Shown here: in pieces, positions 30,130 to 38,209 of the stretch
Position numbering within the stretch: the stretch's first letter is position 1
How the letters are laid out: each line of letters begins with the position of its first letter
IMG/VR virus record: IMGVR_UViG_3300036832_001373
Location: 83,530 to 147,529 of that record
Strand: one strand, 5' to 3'
Length of the DNA: 64,000 nucleotides
Origin: a virus
The notes under the pieces: generated by a model
The model's database searches: none
What the model was told of the DNA's origin: nothing
Seen by the model: the letters and a program-made list of their open reading frames with translations, nothing else
Program-made: the position numbers and the translations under genes

Positions 30130-30631
30130 ACTGCTCCAACGCCATAGAGCGTAGGGACTCTAGAGACTTTTTCTGGTAGACGTACCCTATCTTTTCAGCT
30201 ACATAGTCTCTCAAAGCTTCCCAGTCTACAGTTTCTTCAATCTCCTTTCTAGAAGAAAAAGCGGAAGGCTTAGGTGCGAACTCAGGTTGAGAACCTTCGC
30301 CTTCCGAGTCTGGGGAGGAAACCACATCAGCATCAGCCGACGCCTCCTCAGGGATGTCAAGTACCTGAGGAAGAGGTTTAGGTGGGTCTGGAGCCCTGGA
30401 TGAACTAGACCCACCCCCAGTCTCACTAGTGCTTTCGCCGGGACTATCACTAGGAGTCTGAGCTTTAGGGTTAACTATATCTTCAGCTATAACTATAAAT
30501 CCAGCCCTATGTAAAACTATTAGTTCTTTTGTTACTTGAACTCTGAGTCCTATCTTCGGTACGTTATACCCTTGAGCGCAAATTGAGTCCTTTCCCTTCG
30601 GAGGAAGTATAGTCATCATTTTTCCAAGCAT
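30116..30631 (-). CDS. Protein with disordered acidic linker (171 aa)
   Basis: Residues 1-55 form a small beta domain (GLRVQVTKELIVLHRAGFIV). Residues 55-125 are Pro/Ser/Glu-rich and disordered. The C-terminus is a predicted coiled helix (TVDWEALRDYVAEKIGYVY). ATG 30631 follows AAGGGG. It is coupled to the next gene by a 14-nt overlap. Function unknown; layout suggests a tether between two partners. Confidence 0.4.
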   Translation of the reverse strand: MLGKMMTILPPKGKDSICAQGYNVPKIGLRVQVTKELIVLHRAGFIVIAEDIVNPKAQTPSDSPGESTSETGGGSSSSRAPDPPKPLPQVLDIPEEASADADVVSSPDSEGEGSQPEFAPKPSAFSSRKEIEETVDWEALRDYVAEKIGYVYQKKSLESLRSMALEQFDAK

Positions 30632-30648
30632 ATTGACCCCTTCTAGTG

Positions 30649-30768
30649 TTACGGTTTTATTATATCGTAATGATCATGAATATCCCAAGTTATCAATGAG
30701 ACAATTAAAATCCATACTATAATTGCTGTAAAGGTTAGTATGAGTATAAACTTAAGTTCGTCACTCAG
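30649..30768 (-). CDS. Possible 39-residue single-span membrane protein with CTG start
   Basis: In-frame reading from CTG 30768, overlapping the glycosyltransferase stop (CTGA), gives SDELKFILILTFTAIIV then WILIVSLITW and a charged tail. There is no ATG/GTG/TTG in frame, so the start is unusual. The clear membrane span and exact fit between neighbours argue for a real gene; the start codon argues for caution. Confidence 0.3.
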   Translation of the reverse strand: MSDELKFILILTFTAIIVWILIVSLITWDIHDHYDIIKP

Positions 30769-31892
30769 TGGAAGTTACCAAGACTTCGCTTGTTAGTTGG
30801 GTTGTAAGATTTACAATTCCAGTCGTGACCAGGAGTCCATAATCCTCTAAGTCTATCAAAGTAATCTTGATAGCGATACTTAATCACATCTACAGAGAAT
30901 CTATTCTGGGCTCTTCGACGTATTCTCTCGTAGTCTAAAGTTTTACACTCTTCCATAGCCCACATAGTTTCACCTAAAGTCCTAGTTCTAAATCCATCAA
31001 CTCCATCCTTAATATTTTCTGGAAATGCTCCCCAATCAGTACAAATTACTGGAGTCCCACAAAGAAGAGCCTCAACAGACACTCCACCAAATGGTTCTAC
31101 ATAAATAGTAGGAACGAATACTGCTTGAGCCCTAGACATTAATTTACCACGTTCTTCAACTCCAACTAATCCAACATACTCAATATTAGGACCTTTTGGA
31201 ATATCTCCTTGATTACCAGCAACGATTAATTTATTATTAGTATGCTTGCAAGCTTCTACTGCAATATCCACTCCCTTTCGTTGTATCAATCTACCTATAT
31301 AAAGATAATAATCATCTTTCTCTTTCGAGAACGGAAACTCAGATGTATCGAAATAATTTGGGATAACTTCGTCGTAAAATCTACCATCACACTTAAAAGG
31401 AGAGCCATACATAGCAGTATAAACAGAATGCATCCAAGCGTAAGATTCAAATACAACAAATTTAGAACATACTCCCTCATATCCTACTCCATACTCTACA
31501 CATAGAACATCACTAAAATAATTCACTATTGCAATCTGAGCTACTCCCATACTGATACATATAAAATTTTGTTTAGTCTTACGAAGCATAATTTCATTGC
31601 ATACTCTCTCATTAGTCATCATCCAATAATTCAAACTGTTGTCCCATCTAATATTATGCATATCTTCAGGACCGGTAACATTGATTAAATCTTTTTGTTC
31701 CTTCTTGGAAATAATAGTAATTAACTCATCACAATCTGCTTCATTTTCTTCAGAAGCATATAGATAAACTGTGTTACCCATAGACTTCATCATATTACAA
31801 AATTTAATTATTTTCTGAGTATAGGCACAAGCTAGATATTTTTGGGTAGTTTGAGTGTGGGGGAGTGAAACTACGTGTAACACGTGCTGCAT
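30765..31892 (-). CDS. Glycosyltransferase, GT4 family (GT-B fold)
   Basis: 375 residues from ATG 31892 behind AGGAG; a TTG nine bases upstream is less likely. The C-terminal Rossmann half has YLYIGRLIQRKGVDIAVEA, IEYVGLVGVEERGKLMSRA and EPFGGVSVEALLCGTPVI, the E-x7-E motif and donor-binding loop of family 4 retaining glycosyltransferases. The N-terminal half is the acceptor domain. Transfers a sugar from a nucleotide sugar; the target is unknown but may be a virion protein, since the neighbours are virion and fibre genes. An endonuclease gene separates it from the methyltransferase. Confidence 0.85.
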   Translation of the reverse strand: MQHVLHVVSLPHTQTTQKYLACAYTQKIIKFCNMMKSMGNTVYLYASEENEADCDELITIISKKEQKDLINVTGPEDMHNIRWDNSLNYWMMTNERVCNEIMLRKTKQNFICISMGVAQIAIVNYFSDVLCVEYGVGYEGVCSKFVVFESYAWMHSVYTAMYGSPFKCDGRFYDEVIPNYFDTSEFPFSKEKDDYYLYIGRLIQRKGVDIAVEACKHTNNKLIVAGNQGDIPKGPNIEYVGLVGVEERGKLMSRAQAVFVPTIYVEPFGGVSVEALLCGTPVICTDWGAFPENIKDGVDGFRTRTLGETMWAMEECKTLDYERIRRRAQNRFSVDVIKYRYQDYFDRLRGLWTPGHDWNCKSYNPTNKRSLGNFH

Positions 31893-31894
31893 AA

Positions 31895-32392
31895 TTAGCA
31901 ACTCCTAAATTTACAATTATCAAAATGCCATCTTTTCATAACACTACTTTTACCTCTAAATTCACACCAAGGACAAACATATTCAATAGAATTAGCAGCT
32001 CTTACCGCTACTCCAGTTTGAAACCCAGATTTTCCTAATTCTCCAGTCCTTCTTCCAGCTCTTCCGTCGAAGAAAGTATTACCTTTACCAGTCTGACTAT
32101 TGTGAGTACCACTTTTTAACTGAGATTCTACACCTTTCCTACCATTCTCTGCTTGTTGATCAGAAGTTTGAGTAGAACCATAGTTTCTTTCATAAGGAAC
32201 TCTATCTATTGGTAGCCCATAATACCATTGCCAAAATCTCTCTACTTCTCCTGCAAACTTAGCTCCACAACTATCAGAAACTAAGTCTTCAATTTTGAAG
32301 GATCCCTCCTTGAATCCTTGTTCTACACACCTTTTAGGATATCTGCTATCACATCCTATCTTCACATCACGAACATGGTAGATCGTGTACAT
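31895..32392 (-). CDS. GIY-YIG-like homing endonuclease (165 aa)
   Basis: MYTIYHVRDVKIGCDSRYPK gives the Y-x-x-Y...K-I-G-C core and R; AGEVERFWQWYYG gives the E; YERNYG the N. Short repeats (GTHNSQTGKGNTFF, GRRTGELGKSGFQTGVA) precede the finger CPWCEFRGKSSVMKRWHFDNC. It is inserted between methyltransferase and glycosyltransferase genes, with the ATG of the latter 2 nt past its stop. Confidence 0.78.
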   Translation of the reverse strand: MYTIYHVRDVKIGCDSRYPKRCVEQGFKEGSFKIEDLVSDSCGAKFAGEVERFWQWYYGLPIDRVPYERNYGSTQTSDQQAENGRKGVESQLKSGTHNSQTGKGNTFFDGRAGRRTGELGKSGFQTGVAVRAANSIEYVCPWCEFRGKSSVMKRWHFDNCKFRSC

Positions 32393-32407
32393 TGGTTACC
32401 TCTAGTG

Positions 32408-33016
32408 TTACAGTTCATAATGACTACCTGGAAAGATTCCATAGATACACCTACCTGTACAACCATTCTCGTCTATATCTTCAATAGAGTACTCTCCATT
32501 TGGCAAGTTAGTATAAAACAATTCCATTGTAAGTACCTGAGGATGGCCTTCCTCGACTGGCTTATCTAGCCACTCGAAAATTCTAATTATCTTACTCACA
32601 TTTCTAGCGTTCCGAAGAATTCTAGCTGGATCTTCCGTATGTTGTAAACAATTATAAATCAAAACTTCGTCAAAAATTTCTTCTTCAAAGTGATGGTCTA
32701 CCTCTTCTCCTTTTATAAGAAAAAAGTGGATACCAGCATCCCCATATCGTTGATAAATCCATCTAGGAAACTCACAAGGATCGACCACAGTCCCATCAAC
32801 ATTAATACACTTGAGAAGTAAGGATACAGGTCCTCCTCCTATGTCTAGAACTGACTTTCCTTCCATGTCAATTGTAAAAGGACGCCAATCCTCAGTACAA
32901 AATTTTAATCCCATTCTCTTAGCATAAATAATTTGTTTACGTTCTTCATTAAAAGTATTGGTGCAGTTTCCCCACCAATGCTTTTCCCATTCATTTACGT
33001 CTTTCCAATTGGTCAT
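32408..33016 (-). CDS. Class I SAM-dependent methyltransferase
   Basis: 202 residues. VLDIGGGPVSLLLKC (about 55-69) is motif I, VVDPCEFP the acidic motif II, and FDEVLIYNCLQHTEDPARIL motif IV/V with downstream helix. The N-terminal WKDVNEWEKHWWGNC resembles the small-molecule/sugar methyltransferase group. Paired with the adjacent glycosyltransferase it could methylate a transferred sugar or modify a virion component (inference). Confidence 0.8.
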   Translation of the reverse strand: MTNWKDVNEWEKHWWGNCTNTFNEERKQIIYAKRMGLKFCTEDWRPFTIDMEGKSVLDIGGGPVSLLLKCINVDGTVVDPCEFPRWIYQRYGDAGIHFFLIKGEEVDHHFEEEIFDEVLIYNCLQHTEDPARILRNARNVSKIIRIFEWLDKPVEEGHPQVLTMELFYTNLPNGEYSIEDIDENGCTGRCIYGIFPGSHYEL

Positions 33017-33038
33017 TTAATTCATTTTAATGTTGAGA

Positions 33039-33111
33039 AGAGTGGGATAGAGCACAGGGAGATCCGATCCCACTCTCCTACCTGAGACGAAACGCCCAAG
33101 TTATCGTCTCA
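33039..33111 (-). terminator. Two adjacent stem-loops between Pro-rich and methyltransferase genes
   Basis: AGAGTGGGAT (33039-33048) pairs with ATCCCACTCT (33067-33076). TGAGACGA (33083-33090) pairs with TCGTCTCA (33104-33111). The second arm set recurs at 35.55 kb. Lacking a strong U-tract, they may be Rho-independent-like, processing or mRNA-stabilising elements. Confidence 0.45.
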
Positions 33112-33124
33112 AGGACGTAGTTGG

Positions 33125-33961
33125 TTACTTCTTACCAGTAGGCAGAGGATTCACTACCGGTGCATTAGGATCAGTAGGTTTTCCAGGTTCACCAGGACCA
33201 CCAGGACCCTGTGGAGGATGAGGTTTATCACCCTCTCCCTGAGGGAGCCAAACCCAGCCATAAACCGGACTCCAAGCCCAGCTACCACCAGGCTTATCTC
33301 CAGAAGGACCACTACCTCCAGGAGGAGTCCCACCACCTACTGGTGGGAAGTAGATCGGAGGAGTAGGTCTCGGATCGGTTGGTCCCCAGATTCCAAGAGG
33401 AGGAACACCACCACCTCCTCCAGGAGGATAGTAGATCGGAGGCATTGCTACCGGAGGCCAGCCAGGGATCGGCTGAGGACCGGGAGGGCTGATGTCAACG
33501 TAGGGAGGAAGAAAGATCGGATGGGCAGGTACTCCAGGAGCAATCGCGTCTGGTGGAATCACGATCGGGTGTGATGGCATCGGAGGAGGAAGTACGATCG
33601 GATGGGTAGGTACTCCGGGTGCAAGTCCATCCGGAGGAATCACGATTGGGTGTGCTGGGTGAATCGGGATGTAGATCGGATGAGTCGGGACTCCCGGTGC
33701 AATTGCATCCGGAGGAATTACGATCGGATGGGAAGGTGTAGGAGGATAGTAGATCGGAGGCATCACACTTGGAGGAGGACCTCCCGGAGCGATAGGATGC
33801 GCCGGATAGGGTGGATAATAAATCGGAGGCATCACAGTCGGAGGTGGTCCTCCGGGAGCGATAGGGTGAGCAGGACCAGGACCACCTGGCATCGGACCAC
33901 CACCCACACCTAAATCAGTGTAGGTCATTGTACCTATGATAGTAACAGGGATACTTGCCAT
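33125..33961 (-). CDS. Proline-rich repeat protein
   Basis: I choose ATG 33961 (MASIPVTIIGTMTYTDL, behind GGGAG); an ATG at 34051 would add 30 residues but has a poor ribosome site. After a short beta-like head, some 200 residues are Pro/Gly repeats built from AHPIAPGGPPP, MPPIYYPP and SHPIVIPPDAIAPGVP units. The tail is Pro/Gly/Lys-rich, with WAWSPVYGWVWLPQGEG before it. Such proteins occur in many phages; role unknown, possibly an extended virion linker or fibre. Confidence 0.6.
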   Translation of the reverse strand: MASIPVTIIGTMTYTDLGVGGGPMPGGPGPAHPIAPGGPPPTVMPPIYYPPYPAHPIAPGGPPPSVMPPIYYPPTPSHPIVIPPDAIAPGVPTHPIYIPIHPAHPIVIPPDGLAPGVPTHPIVLPPPMPSHPIVIPPDAIAPGVPAHPIFLPPYVDISPPGPQPIPGWPPVAMPPIYYPPGGGGGVPPLGIWGPTDPRPTPPIYFPPVGGGTPPGGSGPSGDKPGGSWAWSPVYGWVWLPQGEGDKPHPPQGPGGPGEPGKPTDPNAPVVNPLPTGKK

Positions 33962-34083
33962 ATTTGTATTCTCCCAGTTGTTCTCTCCCATGTTTACAAT
34001 AACGACAGCCCCGACCTGGGAGAGAATCCAATCGGGACCGCCGCCCTCCATCTAGCCAAAAGCCAGATAAAGGCTCGGAAGTT

Positions 34084-34110
34084 AGGGAAACTACTCCCTA
34101 AAACGTTAAC
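34084..34110 (+). promoter_or_regulatory. 27-bp promoter-like motif before the HNH-type endonuclease
   Basis: AGGGAAACTA, 8 nt, AACGTTAAC, 21 nt before the ATG at 34132; TAGGAGG lies in between as ribosome site. Confidence 0.65.
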
Positions 34111-34131
34111 TCTTGAATAGGAGGATTCAAA

Positions 34132-34638
34132 ATGGAATATAGTAAGCATCCCTACTACAAGTACTTTAAGCACATGATTGAAAGAGGTAGAAAGTTTGGA
34201 TCAGACTTTACCTTTGGTAAAGAAGAATTTTATAGATGGTTACCTATCATAGGACCAATACCCGAAGGTATGATACGACCTACAGTAGGTAGGTATGACC
34301 ACTCTAAAGGCTACATATTCGACCAAGAAAATAATAGATGGAATTTTAGGTGGGAAGAATTAAGTGAAAACAATCGTGACGGAGGGAAAAGAGGATTTAA
34401 GAAACAATTTGAATTAGGAAAGAATCCATTTCAAGATGGAACGGCATCTATATCTTCTGTGGCTAGTCCTAATCATGTCAGTAAGACTGGAAAGTCAGGA
34501 ATGCATACAGGAGCAGCGTGGAGAGCGTCCATTTCTAGTCCGAATCACGTATCAAAACGAGTACTTACTTGTCCAACTTGTGGTTACACATGTGTGGGTC
34601 CACTAGGAATGTGTAGCCACAAGAAAACTCACGAGTAG
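34132..34638 (+). CDS. HNH-like homing endonuclease with the GIY-YIG paralogues' C-terminal half
   Basis: 168 residues on the opposite strand to its surroundings. The N-terminal half has VGRYDHSKGYIFDQENNRW, which matches the R-x-D-x-S-K-G-Y-x-x-x-N-x-R-W core of small HNH homing enzymes. From about residue 85 the modules (GFKKQFELGKNPF, SVASPNHVSKTGKSG, SPNHVSKRVLTCPTCG) are those of the six GIY-YIG-like proteins here, ending in a CxxC...H-x3-H finger. It therefore looks like a catalytic-domain swap onto a shared DNA-binding tail. Confidence 0.75.
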   Translation: MEYSKHPYYKYFKHMIERGRKFGSDFTFGKEEFYRWLPIIGPIPEGMIRPTVGRYDHSKGYIFDQENNRWNFRWEELSENNRDGGKRGFKKQFELGKNPFQDGTASISSVASPNHVSKTGKSGMHTGAAWRASISSPNHVSKRVLTCPTCGYTCVGPLGMCSHKKTHE

Positions 34639-34693
34639 TTAAACTCCTCCTGTTAGGTAAGGCTCGGAAGATAGTATCTAATTGGAGAAAGAA

Positions 34694-34768
34694 GTGGAGC
34701 TTTCATTTGCCTGGGTAAGCTCCACCTCCCTACACTACCTAAGTCGCAAGGAGAACACCTAGGTAGTG
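34694..34768. terminator. Two stem-loops between endonuclease and collagen-like gene (converging transcripts)
   Basis: GTGGAGCTT (34694-34702) pairs with AAGCTCCAC (34717-34725); CACTACCTA (34733-34741) pairs with TAGGTAGTG (34760-34768). The region separates the rightward endonuclease gene from a leftward gene ending at 34815, so transcript-end function in either direction is likely. Confidence 0.45.
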
Positions 34769-34814
34769 CAACTATCAACAAAGTATTATATTAAGTTACT
34801 ATGTACGATCTCTA

Positions 34815-35471
34815 TTATCCCATTACTACCCATCCAATTCCATCCCTATAACCAGCAAAGACTTGGTTTGTTCCTCCGCCAGCTGTAATAACTTGTCCTT
34901 GATTTTTAGTATTTGAGTCTGAAACTGAGGCCATCATTCCAAAAACAGGTGAAGCAGGTAACTGTGCAAATGTCATTGGAAGATTATTAATTATACCTAC
35001 AACACGTATATTAGCTCCAACATTCAAATAACCACCAATACCAACACCTCCAGCTACTACAAGATCACCTGTAGTGGGTGAAGTTGAAACTGTTCCAACT
35101 CCACAATGAACAGTCGCACTATCGAAAGTTAAACTAGGATCACCAGCAAAATTACCTCCATAATTAAACTGAATAGACCCTCCAGGTGCTCCTGGAGGAT
35201 TAAATGGTCCAGTAGGTCCAACAGGTCCTAAAGGTCCAGTAGGTCCAGTAGATCCTTGAGGTCCAGTTGGTCCTCCTGCAGGACCAGTAGCTCCTGGAGG
35301 TCCAGATGGTCCAGTAGCTCCAACTGGTCCTTCAACGCCACCAGGTTGAAATATAGCTGCATTCATATCACGAAGAAGTGTCTTAAGTTTAAAAACGTCT
35401 GTACCACCTAAAATATTAGGTTGTAGACTACCAGTAATATCTGCATCTATATCAGCTTGAGTGATAGCCAC
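34815..35471 (-). CDS. Short collagen-like fibre protein (218 aa)
   Basis: The N-terminal 45 residues are helical ([34 protein letters not shown]). About residues 45-95 are Gly-X-Y repeats. The C-terminal part has [20 protein letters not shown] (fibre shaft type) and ends with [20 protein letters not shown] and [11 protein letters not shown], the tip module also seen at 19.8 kb and in the secreted beta-helix protein. First gene downstream of the stem-loop array on its strand. Confidence 0.7.
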   Translation of the reverse strand: MAITQADIDADITGSLQPNILGGTDVFKLKTLLRDMNAAIFQPGGVEGPVGATGPSGPPGATGPAGGPTGPQGSTGPTGPLGPVGPTGPFNPPGAPGGSIQFNYGGNFAGDPSLTFDSATVHCGVGTVSTSPTTGDLVVAGGVGIGGYLNVGANIRVVGIINNLPMTFAQLPASPVFGMMASVSDSNTKNQGQVITAGGGTNQVFAGYRDGIGWVVMG

Positions 35472-35514
35472 TAAACTTACTCCTAAGTTTAGGACAAAGG
35501 CTAGGATATTAACG

Positions 35515-35700
35515 AGGAAGGTAGGATAGCGGCTCGCGGATCCTACCTTCCTATTGAGACGAGGAGCTTCGGGTTCTTCGTCTCAAACTACTAAGAGGTG
35601 GAGAGCACTAGCGCCCAGTAAAGACTCTCCACCTCTAGGAGACGAGAAAGCTAGTCCAGGGATGTAACTAGCTAGGGATGATCTCGTCTCAAACCTAGGT
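35515..35700. promoter_or_regulatory. Array of four stem-loops in a divergent intergenic region
   Basis: Stem 1: 35515-35527 with 35540-35552 (13 bp). Stem 2: 35554-35562 with 35578-35586 (TTGAGACGA/TCGTCTCAA). Stem 3: 35594-35605 with 35625-35636 (12 bp). Stem 4: 35639-35646 with 35693-35700 (GAGACGAG/CTCGTCTC). Stems 2 and 4 share arm sequence, so alternative pairings are possible. It lies downstream of the capsid gene in leftward transcription and upstream of the 34.8-35.5 kb gene; it may be an RNA processing or termination region or a small structured RNA. Confidence 0.45.
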
Positions 35701-35704
35701 TTTT

Positions 35705-35731
35705 AGGGGAACTAGTGTTTGGAACGTTAAC
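35705..35731 (+). promoter_or_regulatory. 27-bp promoter-like motif before the endonuclease at 35.8 kb
   Basis: AGGGGAACTA, 8 nt, AACGTTAAC, 23 nt before the ATG; AAAGAGGAG between them is the ribosome site. Confidence 0.65.
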
Positions 35732-35754
35732 TCTTTTGGAAAGAGGAGTACAAC

Positions 35755-36273
35755 ATGTTCTATAGAATCTATTATGTAGTTGGAGTAAAAGTAGGATGTA
35801 CCGTACAAACAGTAGAGGCAAGATGTAGATATCAAAATCTTTGGGAAGGTTATGTCGTAGAAATTTTAGAAATTATACCTTTAGAATTTGGAGCTAAGTT
35901 TGCTGGTAATCAAGAACGATTTTGGCAATGGTATTATAGATGTGAAGAAAAAGAGAATACTCACTACGAAAGAAATTGGGGTACTAATCTGACTCCTGAA
36001 AGGAGATCAGAGGTCGCTCGTACTACTAGTGGATTTGCGACCGGAGCAGCTGGACGAGCTTCGTTAGCTAGTCCTAAGCATACTAGTAAAACAGGTAGAA
36101 CAGGAATGCAGACTATAGTTAAGTGTCCTTACTGTCCTAAAGAAGGACGTCAGATGCCAATGAAACGTTGGCACTTTAATAATTGTCCAGAGTTGAAGAA
36201 AATGTACCAAAGATGGTACAGAGAATATAGTATCGTGACTCCTGATAATCCTAACTTGTACTATGTAGACTAG
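35755..36273 (+). CDS. GIY-YIG-like homing endonuclease beside the intron-bearing capsid gene
   Basis: 172 residues. FYRIYYVVGVKVGCTVQTVE, then R, GNQERFWQWYYR (E) and YERNWG (N) form the nuclease. Repeats GFATGAAGRASLASPKHTSK and GRTGMQ precede a finger CPYCPKEGRQMPMKRWHFNNC. The C-terminus extends about 25 residues beyond the relatives. It converges on the capsid gene; the stop lies 47 nt from the capsid stop, so it is not intron-encoded. Likely cuts intronless capsid alleles (inference). Confidence 0.78.
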   Translation: MFYRIYYVVGVKVGCTVQTVEARCRYQNLWEGYVVEILEIIPLEFGAKFAGNQERFWQWYYRCEEKENTHYERNWGTNLTPERRSEVARTTSGFATGAAGRASLASPKHTSKTGRTGMQTIVKCPYCPKEGRQMPMKRWHFNNCPELKKMYQRWYREYSIVTPDNPNLYYVD

Positions 36274-36281
36274 AGCTTAGA

Positions 36282-36309
36282 ATTGGGGAGGGAGATCTCC
36301 CTCCCCAAT
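36282..36309. terminator. 28-bp perfect palindrome between converging endonuclease and capsid genes
   Basis: ATTGGGGAGGGAGA is followed directly by its reverse complement (centre 36295/36296). It lies in the 47-nt gap between two converging stops, the usual place for a bidirectional terminator; U-tracts are absent. Confidence 0.5.
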
Positions 36310-36320
36310 CGTGACTGCGA

Positions 36321-38147
36321 TTACGCAGAGTAGTTAGAAACTGTGCCCTTCACAAAATATCCTGGGTTGTTGACGAACATATCGTACCAGCTTTGTTATC
36401 GCTAAGGTTCTTTATCCCTAGCTTCTTACGCTTTCACGTAAGCTCAGACTATATCATCATCCAAGACTAAAAACTTGGAGTCCGGCGCTCGTGGAGGAAT
36501 TATCGCCTACGGTCAGAGACCGCTTACGGCTCACCTCTAGTCGTTGCTCCTTCAAGGGACTTTCATCCCAAGCTTGGATCAGGATTGCCCTCGTCTTCAC
36601 GTTAGGGTGTTCCCTGAGTTCACCGGATTTAGTGTCCACCTTCAATGATATGTAATGGACATCAAACCTTGCTGGTTTTGTAACGTCGGGGCTTGGAACA
36701 CAGGTGTGAAGTAAATTGGTATCCATTCGGCCAAAATTATGGACGAATCACCTGCCATGTATCCCTTGTACCCGCAGATAAAGTCGTTCGTGTTCAGGAC
36801 TTTGAGGGTCTTGATCACAGGAAGAGTACCATCCCTCAAATGGCCAAGAACGTGAGCACCAATCGGAGCAGTGATCGGTGCACGAACGAAGCCCTTGGTA
36901 GCAGCCAGAAGGTTACAGGCATTGGCTCCAGCTAGGACCCAAGAGAGACCACCACGACCCATCGTGCCTTGAATCAATGCTTCAGCTTCGTTGATCTTCA
37001 GCTCGATATCCGCATACTTCGATTGACGATCGAAGTACTGAGGAGACTGAGTCGCGTCGAAGTTCAAGGTAGCCTGAGGTGCAGCAGCTTGGTTGATCAG
37101 ATACATGAGCGCATTGTCTCGCTCATTCTTTAGGAACTGACCAGCGAGCTCAGCCAAAGTGTCTTGCACATCGATGGCTAGATGCGCCGACGCAGCAAGA
37201 CCAGCTGCCACCGAGTAGGTGAACTTCAGAGGATGGATCTTAGCTTTGACAGGGACGGTGATCAAGTCGAACTCGATCTCGTTGATGCCAGCAGTATTAG
37301 ATTCAGAGCTCCAGGCGTACTGAGCGTAGATAGCAGAGCCAGTGGTCGGAGCCGTCAGGAATTTGATGGCAGTAGCGCCAGCAGTACCACCAGTGTAGGT
37401 GATAGTATTCGGACCAGCAGGATCTAAGACACCAGCAGGACCAATTAGACCACCAGAACCGTTGTCAGTAACAACTACTGTATTACCACCAACCACTGCT
37501 ACGATTGAGACAGTGCTAGGCTGGATCGGGGTACGACCTAAGGTCCAGGTGTAGGTGACAGTAGCAGCCGGAACGCTAGCGACAACCTTCTCGTTCACCA
37601 CTTCCGAAGCGTAGTCGTAGGTGGCAGTCTTGAAGATTTCTTGACCAGCTACGACAGGACCGACATCTGTCGCAGGCAGAGAGTTGGAGAAGATTGGCTT
37701 CATCACGAAGATTTCACCAACCTGACCATCGATTGGTTGGATGTCAACTAGTTCTGGAGCCACCATATTAGGATAGAAGATACGGACGACGTCCAGAACT
37801 CGAGGGTTCAACGCACCGAGGTTGGTTTGAACGGTAGTTTCACCGTAGAGATTCTTGGCTTGCTCAAGGAATGCTCGGGTTTTTTCGACGGCGAGCATTG
37901 TGAGAGCAGCTTTCCATTGGTCCTTGGGGTTGTTGGACTCAAAGAGGGCACCGATACCGGTCCACTCACTGTACTTACGGTTACGTTTGTTCTGGATATC
38001 ATAGAACTCTCCCTCATCAAAGAGTCGAGCTCCGGTCTTGATCTTGTTCTCACGGAACAAGACAGCTGCTGAGTCCTTGTTTTCAGTCATTAGCAAGGAC
38101 GGATTGATCCTTGAGGCCGTCTCGGCCAATTCGTTTAAGAGACCCAT
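36321..38147 (-). CDS. Major capsid protein (T4 gp23-like), split by a group I intron (exon 1 36655-38147, exon 2 36321-36390)
   Basis: Splicing out 36391-36654 gives 1,563 nt and a 520-residue protein (T4 gp23 has 521). Exon 1 shows VRIFYPNMVAPELVDIQPID, the gp23-type core, and LSWVLAGANACNLLAATKGF. Exon 2 supplies WYDMFVNNPGYFVKGTVSNY before the stop, joined as MSIWYDMF. The unspliced frame would end five codons into the intron. Residues about 195-285 are an inserted beta domain (PSTVSIVAVVGG, NTITYTGG, SAIYAQYAW). The N-terminus MGLLNELAETAS resembles the leader family and is probably cut by the prohead protease. The weak ribosome site lies just before ATG 38147. Confidence 0.92.
36391..36654 (-). 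ncRNA. Group I intron in the major capsid gene (264 nt, no ORF of its own)
   Basis: The 5' exon end TGTCCAT can pair with GTGGACA 15 nt inside the intron, giving a 7-bp P1 with the U-G at the splice site. The core shows CAACGACTA (complement of 36538-36546), AATCCTGATCCAAGC (Q-type element) and GATGATATAGTCTG (complement of 36445-36458), the last shared exactly with the sheath intron. The 3' end is placed at G 36391, where the frame closes correctly; a shift of a few bases is possible. Confidence 0.85.
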
Positions 38148-38209
38148 TTTGATGGTCCGTTCATATCAGAAGACTTTTAGAGCTTGTCTAGATTCTTACG
38201 AAGAGAGGT

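Larger units (their letters stand above)
34069..34670. repeat. 12-bp direct repeat flanking the HNH-type endonuclease gene
   Basis: AAGGCTCGGAAG occurs at 34069-34080 and again at 34659-34670, bracketing the promoter motif and endonuclease gene (spacing 590 bp). It is compatible with an insertion footprint or with duplicated intergenic sequence used in recombination. Confidence 0.45.

Noticed and set aside
36457-36726. 89-codon frame running through the capsid intron
   Set aside because: It begins in capsid exon 1 in the wrong frame and reads structured intron core sequence; no nuclease motif.
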